64,000 nt of DNA. It comes from Oceanicella sp. SM1341. Its GTDB lineage: Bacteria; Pseudomonadota; Alphaproteobacteria; Rhodobacterales; Rhodobacteraceae. The first letter of the stretch is position 1. Each line of letters starts with the position of its first letter. The translations under genes and the position numbers were made by a program. This document shows, piece after piece, positions 31,167 to 40,032 of this stretch. The stretch spans positions 144,665 through 208,664 of the forward strand of contig NZ_QRGC01000006.1 in assembly GCF_003448965.1 (NCBI RefSeq), in the 5' to 3' direction. Under the pieces are notes generated by a model. The model did no database searches. It was not told the DNA's origin and worked only from the letters and a program-made list of their open reading frames with translations.

Positions 31167-32594
31167 TCACGCCCCGCCCGGCATGAAGCTGCGCGGCTCC
31201 GGCAGGCGGGCGAGCCGCCGGTAGCCGGGCTGCAGCCGGCGGGCGAACCAGGGCGAGAAGGCGGGGTCTTCCGCCCGGCCGGTGTCGTGCAGGGCGCGCA
31301 GGGCGGCCTTCTCGGCGCGGAACTGGCGCAGGGCGGCGCCGCTGCGCCGCCGCCGGGTGGCGGATTCGTGGTGGGTGAGCAGGGCCAGCGGGCTCCATGT
31401 CACGCCGAAGCCGAGCGCCCGGGCGCGCAGGCAGAAATCCACGTCGTTGTAGGCGATGCCGAAGCGCTGTGCGTCGAAGGGCCCGGTGGCCTCGAGGCAG
31501 GCGCGCGAGATCAGCATCGCCGCCCCGGTGACGGCGGAGAGCGATCGGCGCTGCAGCAGGCGGCCGCCGGGCCCGGGTGCCCCGGCCGGGCTGCCGGTGT
31601 CGGGGTGGCCGGCGTAGCCCGCGCCGAGCCCGATGGTGACACCCGCGTGCTGCACCGTGCCGTCGGGGAAGAGCAGCTTCGCCCCCACCACCCCGGTGCC
31701 CGGCCGCGCGAGGCAGGCGCACATCTCCGCCAGCCAGCGCGGGTCGGTGACCTCGATGTCGTTGTTCAGGAGCAGGAAGGCCTCGCCCGTGGCCGCCTCC
31801 AGCCCGTGGTTCACCATGGCGGAGAAGTTGAACGGCGCGTCATGCGCCAGCACCCGGATGCGCCCGGCGAGGCGGGCATAGAGGGCCGCCACCTCCGGGT
31901 CGGTCGAGCCGTTGTCGACCACGATGATCTCCGGCGGGGTGCCGTGATGCGCGGTGTCCTCGATGAGGCCGCGCAGCACGGTGGAGATCAGCGCCGGCCG
32001 GTCGCGGCTGGGGATGATCACCGAGACCTTTGGCATCGGCGCGGGCGGGGCCAGCGGCGCGGAGGCGGGCCAGGGCGCGGCCGGGCCGATCACGGCCGGG
32101 TAGGGCAGGTGCAGGATCGCCTCCGCGCCGAGGCCGCGGGCGGCGGCGGAGACGGTGGCGGCCTCGGAGCCCTGCCAGCCGGTCTCTTCCAGCAGGTCGC
32201 GGCGGAAGAGGGCGAGGCGCCCGGCATAGCCGGTTTCGGCCTGCAGCACGGGGTCGAAGCCGGGCTTCAGCCAGGGCGCGGGGCCGGCGGGGCCTTCGAG
32301 GCCGGCATGGCCGGCGGGGCCTTCCAGCGCGGTGTCGGTGTAGAGCAGGCGGGCGGCGGGCCGGTCCGCCAGCGCGGCGGAGATCACCGCCGCGGCATGG
32401 GGCGCGAGCCGGTCTCCCGGTGCGAGAAAGCCGATCCAGGCGCCGGGGGCTGCGCGCCAGTCGGCACCCTCGGGGAGGATGGAGAGCCTTGGGCCGCCGC
32501 GCGCGGCGGCGCCCAGCCACCAGGCCCGCTCCAGCATCGCGGCACCGTCGGCGCGGCTGGCGGGGAGGAGCCGGCGCAGTGCGCCCGGGATCAC
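31167..32594 (-). CDS. Family 2 glycosyltransferase
   Basis: A 475-residue protein starting at GTG, which overlaps the kpsT stop (GTGA), so it is coupled to the exporter. The C-terminal GT-A domain begins at PKVSVIIPSRDRPALI, with EIIVVDNGSTD, LLLNNDIEV (the DxD-equivalent) and FGIAYNDVDFCLRA. The N-terminal ~200 residues form a further, weakly conserved domain. It probably adds a sugar in capsule or O-antigen synthesis. There is no membrane helix. Confidence 0.88.
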   Translation of the reverse strand: MIPGALRRLLPASRADGAAMLERAWWLGAAARGGPRLSILPEGADWRAAPGAWIGFLAPGDRLAPHAAAVISAALADRPAARLLYTDTALEGPAGHAGLEGPAGPAPWLKPGFDPVLQAETGYAGRLALFRRDLLEETGWQGSEAATVSAAARGLGAEAILHLPYPAVIGPAAPWPASAPLAPPAPMPKVSVIIPSRDRPALISTVLRGLIEDTAHHGTPPEIIVVDNGSTDPEVAALYARLAGRIRVLAHDAPFNFSAMVNHGLEAATGEAFLLLNNDIEVTDPRWLAEMCACLARPGTGVVGAKLLFPDGTVQHAGVTIGLGAGYAGHPDTGSPAGAPGPGGRLLQRRSLSAVTGAAMLISRACLEATGPFDAQRFGIAYNDVDFCLRARALGFGVTWSPLALLTHHESATRRRRSGAALRQFRAEKAALRALHDTGRAEDPAFSPWFARRLQPGYRRLARLPEPRSFMPGGA

Positions 32595-33256
32595 TGGTCC
32601 GCGCCGCGCATGTTGCGCAGGTGCACCTCGATGGCTTCCTCGATGTCCTCGTAATAGGTGAGCTCGCCGTTCTCCAGCACAGCGCCGGTCTGGCAGTAGG
32701 AGCGCAGGGTGGAGGTGGAATGCGAGGCCATCACCACGTCCGAGCTCTGCAGGCGCTGGTCGAACACCGCGCGGCACTTGCGCTTGAAATTGTCGTCGCC
32801 CACGGCGGTGAGCTCGTCGACGAGGTAGTAGTCGAAGGCGATGCCCATCGACACGCCGAAGGCGAGGCGGGCGCGCATGCCGGAGGAGTAGTTCTGCATC
32901 GGCTCGTGCAGGAAGGCGCCGAGCTCGGCGAATTCCTGCACGTATTCCACCAGCTGCTCGGTGTCCACGCCGTAGACCCGGGCGACGAAGCGCACGTTCT
33001 GCGCCCCGCTCAGCCCGGGGTGGAAGCTGCCGGAGAAGCCGAGCGGGAAGGAGATGCGGCCGTGCCGGTCGATGCGGCCCTCGTCGGGGTCGAGCGAGCC
33101 GGAGATCATCTTCAGCAGGGTGGACTTGCCGGCGCCGTTGCGCCCCAGCAGGCCGATGCTGCGCCCGCGCGGGATGGTGAGGTCGAGGTTGCGCACGATC
33201 CATTTCTCGCCCACGCGGGTGGAGAAGTACTTGGTGACGTTGTTGAAGACGATCAT
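32591..33256 (-). CDS. kpsT: Polysaccharide export ABC transporter ATP-binding protein (KpsT type)
   Basis: A 221-residue ATPase with Walker A GRNGAGKST (38-46), the signature NYSSGMRARLAF and Walker B YYLVDELTAVGD, all hallmarks of KpsT/CtrD/Wzt capsule-export ATPases. It lacks the C-terminal sugar-binding domain of Wzt, so it is of the capsule type. It starts 4 bp after kpsE. The partner permease (KpsM) is not in this gene set and must be encoded elsewhere if the system works. Confidence 0.92.
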   Translation of the reverse strand: MIVFNNVTKYFSTRVGEKWIVRNLDLTIPRGRSIGLLGRNGAGKSTLLKMISGSLDPDEGRIDRHGRISFPLGFSGSFHPGLSGAQNVRFVARVYGVDTEQLVEYVQEFAELGAFLHEPMQNYSSGMRARLAFGVSMGIAFDYYLVDELTAVGDDNFKRKCRAVFDQRLQSSDVVMASHSTSTLRSYCQTGAVLENGELTYYEDIEEAIEVHLRNMRGADQ

Positions 33257-33260
33257 CGGC

Positions 33261-34574
33261 TCACCTGCGGTCGCGCACGTTGTAGTAGATGAACACCGTC
33301 ACCGCCCAGGTGACCAGGATCAGGAAGCTCACCAGCAGCCCGAGGATGAGGCGCTGCGGGTAGGTGGGCGTTTCGGCCAGCGTGGGCCGGATATGGGTGG
33401 CGAGGTAGCGGGTCTGGCGCCGGGCGTCGCTGCGCGCCAGCAGGTAGGAGGCCTGGGCGTTGAGATAGGCCTGGCCGGAGAACTCGAGATCGGTGCGCAG
33501 CTCCTCCCAGCGGTAGAGCAGCGCGGAGAGGGCCTGGTTCTGCGGCGCGTCGGGCGAGCCGAGGCGCGCGCGCTCCGCCGTGATCTGCTCGCCGATGGCG
33601 GCGATGCGCCGGTCGACCGTGGCGAGGCGCGGGTCGTTCGGCCGGGTGGTGTCGAGCAGCTCGGCCCGGTCGATGATCGCCTGCGACTGCATCTGCTGCA
33701 GCTCGGTGAGCAGGGCGAACTGCACCGTGGCCTCGATCTCCGGCGCGATGAGCCGGTTGTCGATGCGGAACTCGCGGATCTCGCCGCGCAGGTCCGTCAG
33801 CCGGTCGCGCGCTTCCTGCAGGTCGTTGCGGGCATAGCGCACCGCGTCTTCCTGCGCGGCCTCCGAGAGCCGGTTCACCAGCAGGGTGGAGTAGTGCAGC
33901 ACCGAGTCGGCGATCGCCTTGGCGTCTTCCGCGGTGAAGGCGCGCACCTGCAGGCCGATGATGCCCTGGCTCTGCTCGTAGGTGAGGTTGACCATCGAGT
34001 GCCAGTAGTCCTGCAGCGTCTCGATGCTCGGGTCGTCGCCGAGGGTGAAGAACCAGTCCCGGTCGGCGGGGCGGTTCCAGATGGCGCGCAGGTCGAGCTC
34101 GCGGCCCACCTTCTCCACCATCTCCTGGCTCAGGATGTAGCTGTAGAGGATGGTCGCGTCCGAGGCCTCCACCGTGGTGGAGGAGGTGACGAGCTGGCTC
34201 AGCAGGTCGGTCGTCGCCATGGGGTCGTTGTTGCGCACGCTGAAGGAGGCGTTGGAGACGTACTGGTCCGCCGCGCGGGTTTCGAGATACCAGTTCCACA
34301 GCAGCGAGGGCAGCAGCACGCACAGGAGGAAGCTCGCCAGGATCACCCAGTGGCGCAGCCGCGGCCGGGCGCGCAGTTCCTCCGCCTCGGGCAGGGGCGG
34401 CACCTCGATGACCGGAAGCGGTTCCTTCGGCTTTCTCGCCGCTTTCTGGCGCTCTTCCCGGGCCCGCTCCTGTTCTGCGAGCCGCGCCGCCTTGCGCTCC
34501 GCGCGCCGGGCCTCGACCACGGCGCGGTTCCTGGAGACCTGCAAGGATTTGTCGTCTGCGCCGGATTGCGTCAT
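33261..34574 (-). CDS. kpsE: Capsule polysaccharide export inner-membrane protein (KpsE/CtrB type)
   Basis: A 437-residue protein with a basic, Arg/Glu-rich cytoplasmic N-terminus, one membrane helix at about 75-97 (HWVILASFLLCVLLPSLLW), a long periplasmic part with coiled-coil helices, and a C-terminal helix (LLVSFLILVTWAVTVF). This is the polysaccharide co-polymerase layout. It would link the inner-membrane transporter to the outer-membrane pore KpsD/CtrA, which is not seen here. The start at the Met before TQSGADDK is favoured over an open-frame extension. It is first of the set with kpsT and the glycosyltransferase. Confidence 0.9.
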   Translation of the reverse strand: MTQSGADDKSLQVSRNRAVVEARRAERKAARLAEQERAREERQKAARKPKEPLPVIEVPPLPEAEELRARPRLRHWVILASFLLCVLLPSLLWNWYLETRAADQYVSNASFSVRNNDPMATTDLLSQLVTSSTTVEASDATILYSYILSQEMVEKVGRELDLRAIWNRPADRDWFFTLGDDPSIETLQDYWHSMVNLTYEQSQGIIGLQVRAFTAEDAKAIADSVLHYSTLLVNRLSEAAQEDAVRYARNDLQEARDRLTDLRGEIREFRIDNRLIAPEIEATVQFALLTELQQMQSQAIIDRAELLDTTRPNDPRLATVDRRIAAIGEQITAERARLGSPDAPQNQALSALLYRWEELRTDLEFSGQAYLNAQASYLLARSDARRQTRYLATHIRPTLAETPTYPQRLILGLLVSFLILVTWAVTVFIYYNVRDRR

Positions 34575-34701
34575 TCGGCCTGTCTCTGATCCCTTCGCGA
34601 CCCATGCGGGGCCCGCCCGGCGGGGCGCCCCGGAAAGCCGGATATCCTCATACGCGCGCAAAGGGCCAGTTGCAAATGCGCAGGTGCGGCAACCGGGGGC
34701 C

Positions 34702-34752
34702 GGGCCGCGCGGGCGCGGCCCCCGGAAGGTGGGCGCCGGCCGGGGCCGGCGC
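34702..34752. terminator. Double hairpin downstream of the liv operon
   Basis: Two perfect 9-bp stems with GG loops, GGGCCGCGC-GG-GCGCGGCCC and GCGCCGGCC-GG-GGCCGGCGC, follow the livK stop by a few bases. They probably terminate the liv mRNA before the kps genes. Confidence 0.6.
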
Positions 34753-34758
34753 TCCGGA

Positions 34759-35961
34759 TTACTTCAGCAGCACCGAGCTGAAGGTGCCGTCGGCCTGCGG
34801 GGTATTCAGGCTGTAGACACCCGCCACGTCGCCCGCGTCGTCGAACTCGATCTCGCCCGAGGCGCCCTGGTAGTTGATGTCCGTGCCCTCGGCGATGAGT
34901 TTCTTCGCCTTTTCCCATTCGCCGGGCAGGATCACCTCGCCGGGGGCGTTCGCCACCTCGCGCAGGGCGGCGGCGATGAGGCCGCGGTCGGCGGCGCCGG
35001 CCTTCTCGATGGCGAGCGCCATGAGGAAGGTGGCATCGTAGCCGTTGGGCACGAAGGGGCCGGTGGGGTTGGCGAGCCCGGCTTCCTCCGCCGCGGCGAT
35101 ATAGGCCGCCCAGGCGGGCGAGCTGTCATCCGCGCCGGCGGCGGTGAAGGCCGCCTCGGTGAGGTTCTCCGCCCCGATCTGGTTGATCACTTCATCGTCA
35201 ACCATGCCGTCGGCGCCGAAGAAGCGTGCGAAGGCGGCGGTCTCGAGCGCGTTGCGGATCAGGGTGATTCCGGAGGAGCCGTAATAGGCGAACATCACCA
35301 GCGCATCGGCCCCGGCGCCGCCCAGCGTGGCCATCTCGGCGCGGTAGGAGGCCTTGTTGGGCTCGTGCACCTGGCTGGCGGCCACGGTGCCGCCCTTTTC
35401 CTCGAAGGCCTGCACGAACACCTCGCCGAGGCCGGCGTTGTAATCGTCGTTCGCCCAGGTGACGGCGACGGTGCTCACCCCGCTGTCGAGCACGTATTGC
35501 GCCAGCGCCACGCCCTGGTAGGCGTCCGAGGGCGCCACGCGGAACACGAGGTCATTGTCCTCGAGCGCGGTGATGGAGGGGGCGGTGGCGGATTCGGAGA
35601 TGTTCACCACCCCGGCGGGGATGGTGACCGACTGCACGAGCGCGTTGGTGGCGCCCGAGCAGTTGGGGCCCACGATGCCCACCACCTGGTCGATGTTCAC
35701 CACCTTGGAGCCGGCGTCCACCGCGGCCTTGGGGTCGCAGGCGCTGTCGGCCAGCACGAGGGACAGCGTGTCGCCCGCCAGCAGCCCGCCCTGGGCGTTC
35801 ACCTGCTGCGCGGCGAGGGCGCGGCCCTCCATGATCTCGGCCACGATGTCGGCGATGGGGCCGGTGACCCCGCCGACCGAGCCGACCTTGATTTCCGCGG
35901 CCCCGGCCGCTGCCCCGGTGAGGCAGATGGCGGCCGTTCCGGCCAGGAGAAGTTTCTTCAT
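34759..35961 (-). CDS. Branched-chain amino acid-type ABC transporter, substrate-binding protein
   Basis: A 400-residue periplasmic binding protein. It has a clear Sec signal (MKKLLLAGTAAICLTGAAAG, cleavage near AAAGAAE) followed by IKVGSVGGVTGPIADI and VVGIVGPNCSGATNAL of the LivJ/LivK (type I) fold. It is the last gene of the liv cluster, 51 bp after livM. LivK-type proteins also bind amides, urea or aromatic acids, so leucine/isoleucine/valine is only one option. Confidence 0.92.
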   Translation of the reverse strand: MKKLLLAGTAAICLTGAAAGAAEIKVGSVGGVTGPIADIVAEIMEGRALAAQQVNAQGGLLAGDTLSLVLADSACDPKAAVDAGSKVVNIDQVVGIVGPNCSGATNALVQSVTIPAGVVNISESATAPSITALEDNDLVFRVAPSDAYQGVALAQYVLDSGVSTVAVTWANDDYNAGLGEVFVQAFEEKGGTVAASQVHEPNKASYRAEMATLGGAGADALVMFAYYGSSGITLIRNALETAAFARFFGADGMVDDEVINQIGAENLTEAAFTAAGADDSSPAWAAYIAAAEEAGLANPTGPFVPNGYDATFLMALAIEKAGAADRGLIAAALREVANAPGEVILPGEWEKAKKLIAEGTDINYQGASGEIEFDDAGDVAGVYSLNTPQADGTFSSVLLK

Positions 35962-36012
35962 GCTGGTCTCCCTGTTCTTCGCCCCCGGGCCGGCGGCCCG
36001 GGATGTCTCGGT

Positions 36013-37032
36013 TCAGCCCCTCTCCCGCGCGGCGGCGGGAGGCGGGGCGGCGGCAACGGCGGGGCGCGTTTCCGGCAGTATGCCACGCGCGTATCTCTGC
36101 AGCACCACCTGCAGCACCAGCCCGATGAGGAACACCCGCAGGTAGGCCGAGCGCACCACCGTCTCGGCCTTCAGCTCGGCCGCGAGATCGGCCGGCAGCA
36201 GCCCGGCCAGCAGGCCCAGCAGGCGCGGGGTGAAGATCTCGGTGGCCGACCAGACGGTCCAGATCAGGAAGGCGCCGAGGATGGCGCCGCGGTTGTTGCC
36301 CGAGCCCCCCGCGATCAGCATCACCCAGACGAGGAAGGTGGCGGTGAGCGGGTCGGTCGCGTCGGGGCCGATGAACTTGATGTACTGGGCGTAATAGGCC
36401 CCGGCGAGGCCCATCACCGCGGCGCCGAGCACGAAGGCCTGCACGCGGAAGCGCTCGACGTTCTTGCCCGCGGCGCGGGCGGCGGCCTCCGAGTCGCGGA
36501 TCGCGGTCATCACCCGGCCCCAGGGCGAGCGCCAGGCCCGCTCCAGCAGGAGGTAGAGCGCCAGCACCGTGAGCAGCACCATGGCGAGGAAGCCGAGCTG
36601 GGCCCAGGGCTCGGGCAGGCCCTCGAAGGCCTTGGGGATGCGGTTGATGCCGCGCGGCCCGTTGGTGGCCCAGCCCTCGTTCTTGAGCACGAGGCGCAGG
36701 ATCTCGGCGATGCCGATGGTGGCGATGGCGAGGTAGTCCGAGCGCAGCCGGATGCAGATGCGCCCGATCCCCCAGGCGATGAGCGCCGAAACCGCCATCG
36801 CCGCCACCGCGCCGAGGGCGAGCGGCAGGCCGAAACCGCCCAGGTGCTCGGGCGTGGCGGCGGTGGTGAGGATGGCCGAGGCATAGGCGCCCACGGCGAA
36901 GAACCCGGCGATGCCGGCGTTGAACAGCCCGCCGAAGCCCCATTGCACGTTGAGCCCCAGCGCGAGGATGGCATAGATCCCCCCCGCCGAGAGCAGGGTG
37001 ACGAGGTAGAGCCCGTAGCCGTAGGCCTCCAT
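36013..37032 (-). CDS. livM: Branched-chain amino acid ABC transporter permease LivM
   Basis: A 339-residue permease with 8-10 hydrophobic helices. Typical motifs are LSAGGIYAILALGLNVQWGF at the start, GRICIRLRSDYLAIATIGIAEI, and the EAA-like GRVMTAIRDSEAAARAAGKN that contacts the ATPase. The start codon overlaps the stop of livH by one base. A Pro/Ala-rich C-terminal tail extends past the last helix. Confidence 0.92.
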   Translation of the reverse strand: MEAYGYGLYLVTLLSAGGIYAILALGLNVQWGFGGLFNAGIAGFFAVGAYASAILTTAATPEHLGGFGLPLALGAVAAMAVSALIAWGIGRICIRLRSDYLAIATIGIAEILRLVLKNEGWATNGPRGINRIPKAFEGLPEPWAQLGFLAMVLLTVLALYLLLERAWRSPWGRVMTAIRDSEAAARAAGKNVERFRVQAFVLGAAVMGLAGAYYAQYIKFIGPDATDPLTATFLVWVMLIAGGSGNNRGAILGAFLIWTVWSATEIFTPRLLGLLAGLLPADLAAELKAETVVRSAYLRVFLIGLVLQVVLQRYARGILPETRPAVAAAPPPAAARERG

Positions 37033-37925
37033 CAGAACACCCTCCCCTTGAACAGGCCCGAGGGCCGCCAGATCAGCATCGCCACCATGATGGCGAAGGC
37101 GATGCCGGACTTGTAGGCGGGGTTGAGCAGCGCCTCCGTGCCGCCGAAGGGGAAGGAGGACACCTCCTCGGCGATGCCGATCACCAGCCCCCCGGCCACC
37201 GCGCCGAAGGGACGGCCGATGCCGCCGAGGATGGCGGCGGCGAACATCGGCAGCAGCATCTTGAAGCCCATCATCGATTCCACGTGGGTGTCGAGCGCGA
37301 GCAGCACGCCGGCGGCCACCGCCGTGACTGCCGCCACGGCCCAGGTGGCGCGGATCACCGCCTCCACGTCGATGCCGGTGAGGCGGGCGAGCCCGGGGCT
37401 GTCGGAGACCGCGCGCATCGCCTTGCCGATGCGGGTGCGGCTGAGCAGCAGGTGCACGAGCACCATCAGCACCAGCGCCGAGCCGATGATGACGATATGC
37501 TTGGGCGGCAGCAGGATGGCGCCGTCGAGGAAGCTCTCGGGCCGCTGGATGCCGCGCAGCAGCGGCCGCGGCTGCACGCCCCAGAAGAACTGCACGGCGG
37601 AGCGGATCATCAGCATCAGCCCGAAGCTCGCGATCACCGAGATGATGGCCGGCGCGCCGCGGAAGGGCCGGAACGCCGCCCGGTCGAGCGCCAGTGTCAC
37701 CGCCACGGTGAGCGCCATGGCCGGCAGCGCCGCGGCCAGCGGCGGCAGCCCGGTGAGCGCGGTGAGGCTGAGGGTGAAATAGGCGCCCAGCATCATGATC
37801 TCGCCATGGGCGAAATTGGCGAAGCGCAGGATGCCGAAGGTGAGCGAGATGCCGAGCGCGCCGAGGGCGTAGATGCAGCCCAGCACCACGCCGGGCAGGA
37901 AGTAGAAGTTGACGAATTCCCACAT
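37032..37925 (-). CDS. livH: Branched-chain amino acid ABC transporter permease LivH
   Basis: A 297-residue permease with LGCIYALGALGISLTFGILR, FANFAHGEIMMLGAYF, and the coupling loop GKAMRAVSDSPGLARLTGID. A GGAAGGAA site precedes the ATG. The upstream frame extension runs into tandem repeats and was left out. It is coupled to livM, and it is separated from livF by a 364-bp repeat-bearing gap, which is unusual for a liv operon. Confidence 0.92.
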   Translation of the reverse strand: MWEFVNFYFLPGVVLGCIYALGALGISLTFGILRFANFAHGEIMMLGAYFTLSLTALTGLPPLAAALPAMALTVAVTLALDRAAFRPFRGAPAIISVIASFGLMLMIRSAVQFFWGVQPRPLLRGIQRPESFLDGAILLPPKHIVIIGSALVLMVLVHLLLSRTRIGKAMRAVSDSPGLARLTGIDVEAVIRATWAVAAVTAVAAGVLLALDTHVESMMGFKMLLPMFAAAILGGIGRPFGAVAGGLVIGIAEEVSSFPFGGTEALLNPAYKSGIAFAIMVAMLIWRPSGLFKGRVF

Positions 37926-38036
37926 CAGCGCTGTTCCTTCCTGCCCGCGCCACGCGGCGTCGAGCCCCGACCCCGGTCCGCAGGCACGGCAATTGCGGGC
38001 CGGCGGAGACACCCGCCGCGAGCCCTCGCCAGCCTC

Positions 38037-38252
38037 CCCGCGCCCCGCTGCCCCGGCCCCCGAGCCGGGGCCTCGCCGGCAGGGCCTGGCGCACCGGCCA
38101 GGAGGCTCCGTGTGAGGCCCGGAGCAGGGCGGCAGCAGACCGCCGCCAGCCGCCCCGCGCCCCGCTGCCCCGGCCCCCGAGCCGGGGCCTCGCCGGCAGA
38201 GCCAGGCACACCGGCCGGGAGGCTCCGGGTCAGGCCCGGAGCTGGGCAGCGC
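38037..38252. repeat. 117-bp-period direct repeat inside the liv cluster
   Basis: A block beginning CGCCCCGCTGCCCCGGCCCC at 38041 recurs at 38158. Each copy is about 100 bp and carries the hairpin CCCCGGC-CCCGA-GCCGGGG and a GGAGGCTCCG block. It fills most of the gap between livF and livH. No gene is seen there. Confidence 0.85.
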
Positions 38253-38289
38253 GGGGGCCGTGCCGTGGCGCGGCGGGGGCGCGGGCCGC

Positions 38290-39003
38290 TCATGCCCCGC
38301 CCCCGAGGAACATCCGCGCCACCTCCGCGTCGGCCGCCAGCGCTGCGCCGGTGCCCTCGTGGCGGTTGGCGCCGTCGACCAGAACGTAGGCGCGGTCGGC
38401 GATGCCGAGGGCCTGGCGGGCGTTCTGCTCGACCATCAGCACCGGCACGCCGGTCTCGTTGATGCGCTTCACCGTGGCGAAGATCTCGCCGCGGTATTTC
38501 GGCGACAGGCCGGCCGTGGGCTCGTCGAGCAGCAGCACCTTCGGCTCCAGCATCAGCGCCTTGCCCATCGCCACCATCTGCCGCTGCCCGCCCGAGAGGC
38601 TGCCCGCCGGCTGGCGGCGCTTCTCCGCGAGGTCGGGGAACATGGCGTAGATTTCGGCAAGGCGCGGCCGCCAGTCGTCGCGGCGCACATAGGCGCCCAT
38701 CTCGAGGTTTTCCTCCACCGTGAGGTTCACGAAGACATTGCCGGTCTGGGGCACGTAGGCGATGCCGCGGGTCACCACCCGCTCCGGCGCGGTGCCGGTG
38801 ATCTCGTCGCCCCCCAGCATCACCCGCCCGGCGGTGACGTTGAGCAGGCCGAACACCGCCTTCAGCGCGGTGGACTTGCCGGCGCCGTTCGGCCCGATCA
38901 CCACCACCACCTCGCCAGCGTCCACATGCAGCGACACGCCGCGCAGCACGGTCGAATCGCCGTAGCCGGCGTCGAGCGCCTCGAGGGCCAGCACCGGGCT
39001 CAT
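38290..39003 (-). CDS. livF: Branched-chain amino acid ABC transporter ATP-binding protein LivF
   Basis: A 237-residue ATPase with Walker A GPNGAGKST, the signature LSGGQRQMVAMGKAL and Walker B VLLLDEPTAGLSP. The short length and the QTGNVFVNLTVEENL segment fit LivF. Its ATG overlaps the livG stop by four bases. Confidence 0.93.
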   Translation of the reverse strand: MSPVLALEALDAGYGDSTVLRGVSLHVDAGEVVVVIGPNGAGKSTALKAVFGLLNVTAGRVMLGGDEITGTAPERVVTRGIAYVPQTGNVFVNLTVEENLEMGAYVRRDDWRPRLAEIYAMFPDLAEKRRQPAGSLSGGQRQMVAMGKALMLEPKVLLLDEPTAGLSPKYRGEIFATVKRINETGVPVLMVEQNARQALGIADRAYVLVDGANRHEGTGAALAADAEVARMFLGGGA

Positions 39004-39773
39004 TCCGCGCCCCCGCCGAAATAGGCCTCGATCACCCGGGCGTCCTCGCGGATCTCCGCCATCGCGCCCTTCGTGAGCACCCGCCCCTCGGCCAGCACGA
39101 TCACCGGGTCGCAGAGCGCGGCGATCAGGTCCATGTCGTGCTCGATGATGCAGAAGGTGTAGCCGCGCTCGGCGTTGAGCCTGCGGATCATGTCGGCGAT
39201 GCGCAGCATCAGCGTGGGGTTCACCCCGGCGCCCGGCTCGTCGAGCAGCACCAGCTGCGCGTCGGTCATCATGGTGCGGCCGAGCTCGAGCAGCTTGCGC
39301 TGCCCGCCGGAGAGGTTTCCCGCCGGGATGTCGCGGACGTGGGAAAGGCCGAGGAAGGCCAGCGCCTCCTCCGCCCGGGCCAGCACCTCGGCCTCGCGGG
39401 CGCGCACGCGGGCGGGGGCGAGCCAGTTGAGCAGGATGCTCTCGCCCGGCTGGTCGGGGGCGGCGGCCATCAGGTTTTCCAGCGCGGTGAGCCGGGCGAA
39501 TTCCTGCGGAAGCTGGAAGGTGCGCACGATGCCTAGGTGGAAGAGCTCGTGCGTGGGCCGGCCGGTGATGTCCTCGCCGCGGAACAGGATGCGCCCGGCG
39601 CTCGGCGCCTCGGCCCCGGCGATCATGTTGAACGTGGTGGTCTTGCCGGCGCCGTTCGGCCCGATCAGCCCGGTGATCGACCCCTCGGGGATCTCGAAAC
39701 TCGCCCCGTTCACCGCCCGAAGCCCGCCATACCGCTTGGCCAGCCCCTCGACCTGCAATGCCGTCCCGCTCAA
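39000..39773 (-). CDS. livG: Branched-chain amino acid ABC transporter ATP-binding protein LivG
   Basis: A 257-residue ATPase with Walker A GPNGAGKTT, the LivG-type IVRTFQLPQEFARLTALEN, the signature LSGGQRKLLELGRTM and Walker B LVLLDEPGAGVNP. The frame begins at a TTG codon behind AGGGGG; no ATG occurs nearby, so a rare start is likely. It is first of the cluster, divergent from rfbC. Confidence 0.92.
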   Translation of the reverse strand: MSGTALQVEGLAKRYGGLRAVNGASFEIPEGSITGLIGPNGAGKTTTFNMIAGAEAPSAGRILFRGEDITGRPTHELFHLGIVRTFQLPQEFARLTALENLMAAAPDQPGESILLNWLAPARVRAREAEVLARAEEALAFLGLSHVRDIPAGNLSGGQRKLLELGRTMMTDAQLVLLDEPGAGVNPTLMLRIADMIRRLNAERGYTFCIIEHDMDLIAALCDPVIVLAEGRVLTKGAMAEIREDARVIEAYFGGGAE

Positions 39774-39781
39774 GCCGCCCC

Positions 39782-39814
39782 CTGCTCACGCCCGTGTCAC
39801 TTGCCCGTGAGCAG
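39782..39814 (-). promoter_or_regulatory. Inverted repeat over the livG leader
   Basis: CTGCTCACG and CGTGAGCAG are perfect 9-bp arms separated by 15 bp. The arm nearer the gene lies 8 bp before the TTG start, over the ribosome-binding area. It may be a protein operator or an mRNA hairpin that controls translation. Confidence 0.45.
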
Positions 39815-39937
39815 AACACAGGCCGGCGGCTTTGCCAAACACTCCGTGAAGGGCGGCGGCACCACCGGCGCAACGTCACCCGCCGCGGGGCGCGCGCAGC
39901 GCCCGGCCCGCCGGGGCGGTATCGCCCTGCGGCAAAG

Positions 39938-39976
39938 CGGCAAAAAGTTGCCGAAAGGGCAAATTCGCTCTTAGAT
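39938..39976 (+). promoter_or_regulatory. Candidate rfbCD promoter with overlapping inverted repeat
   Basis: TTGCCG, 17 bp, then TTAGAT forms a fair -35/-10 pair 57 bp before rfbC. The -35 is the right arm of CGGCAA-AAAG-TTGCCG, so a repressor site may overlap the promoter. Confidence 0.4.
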
Positions 39977-40032
39977 TCTCCCGCCGGATTGGGTATTCCT
40001 CGGGTCGGCCAGAGCCGGAGCCCGGAAGACCA

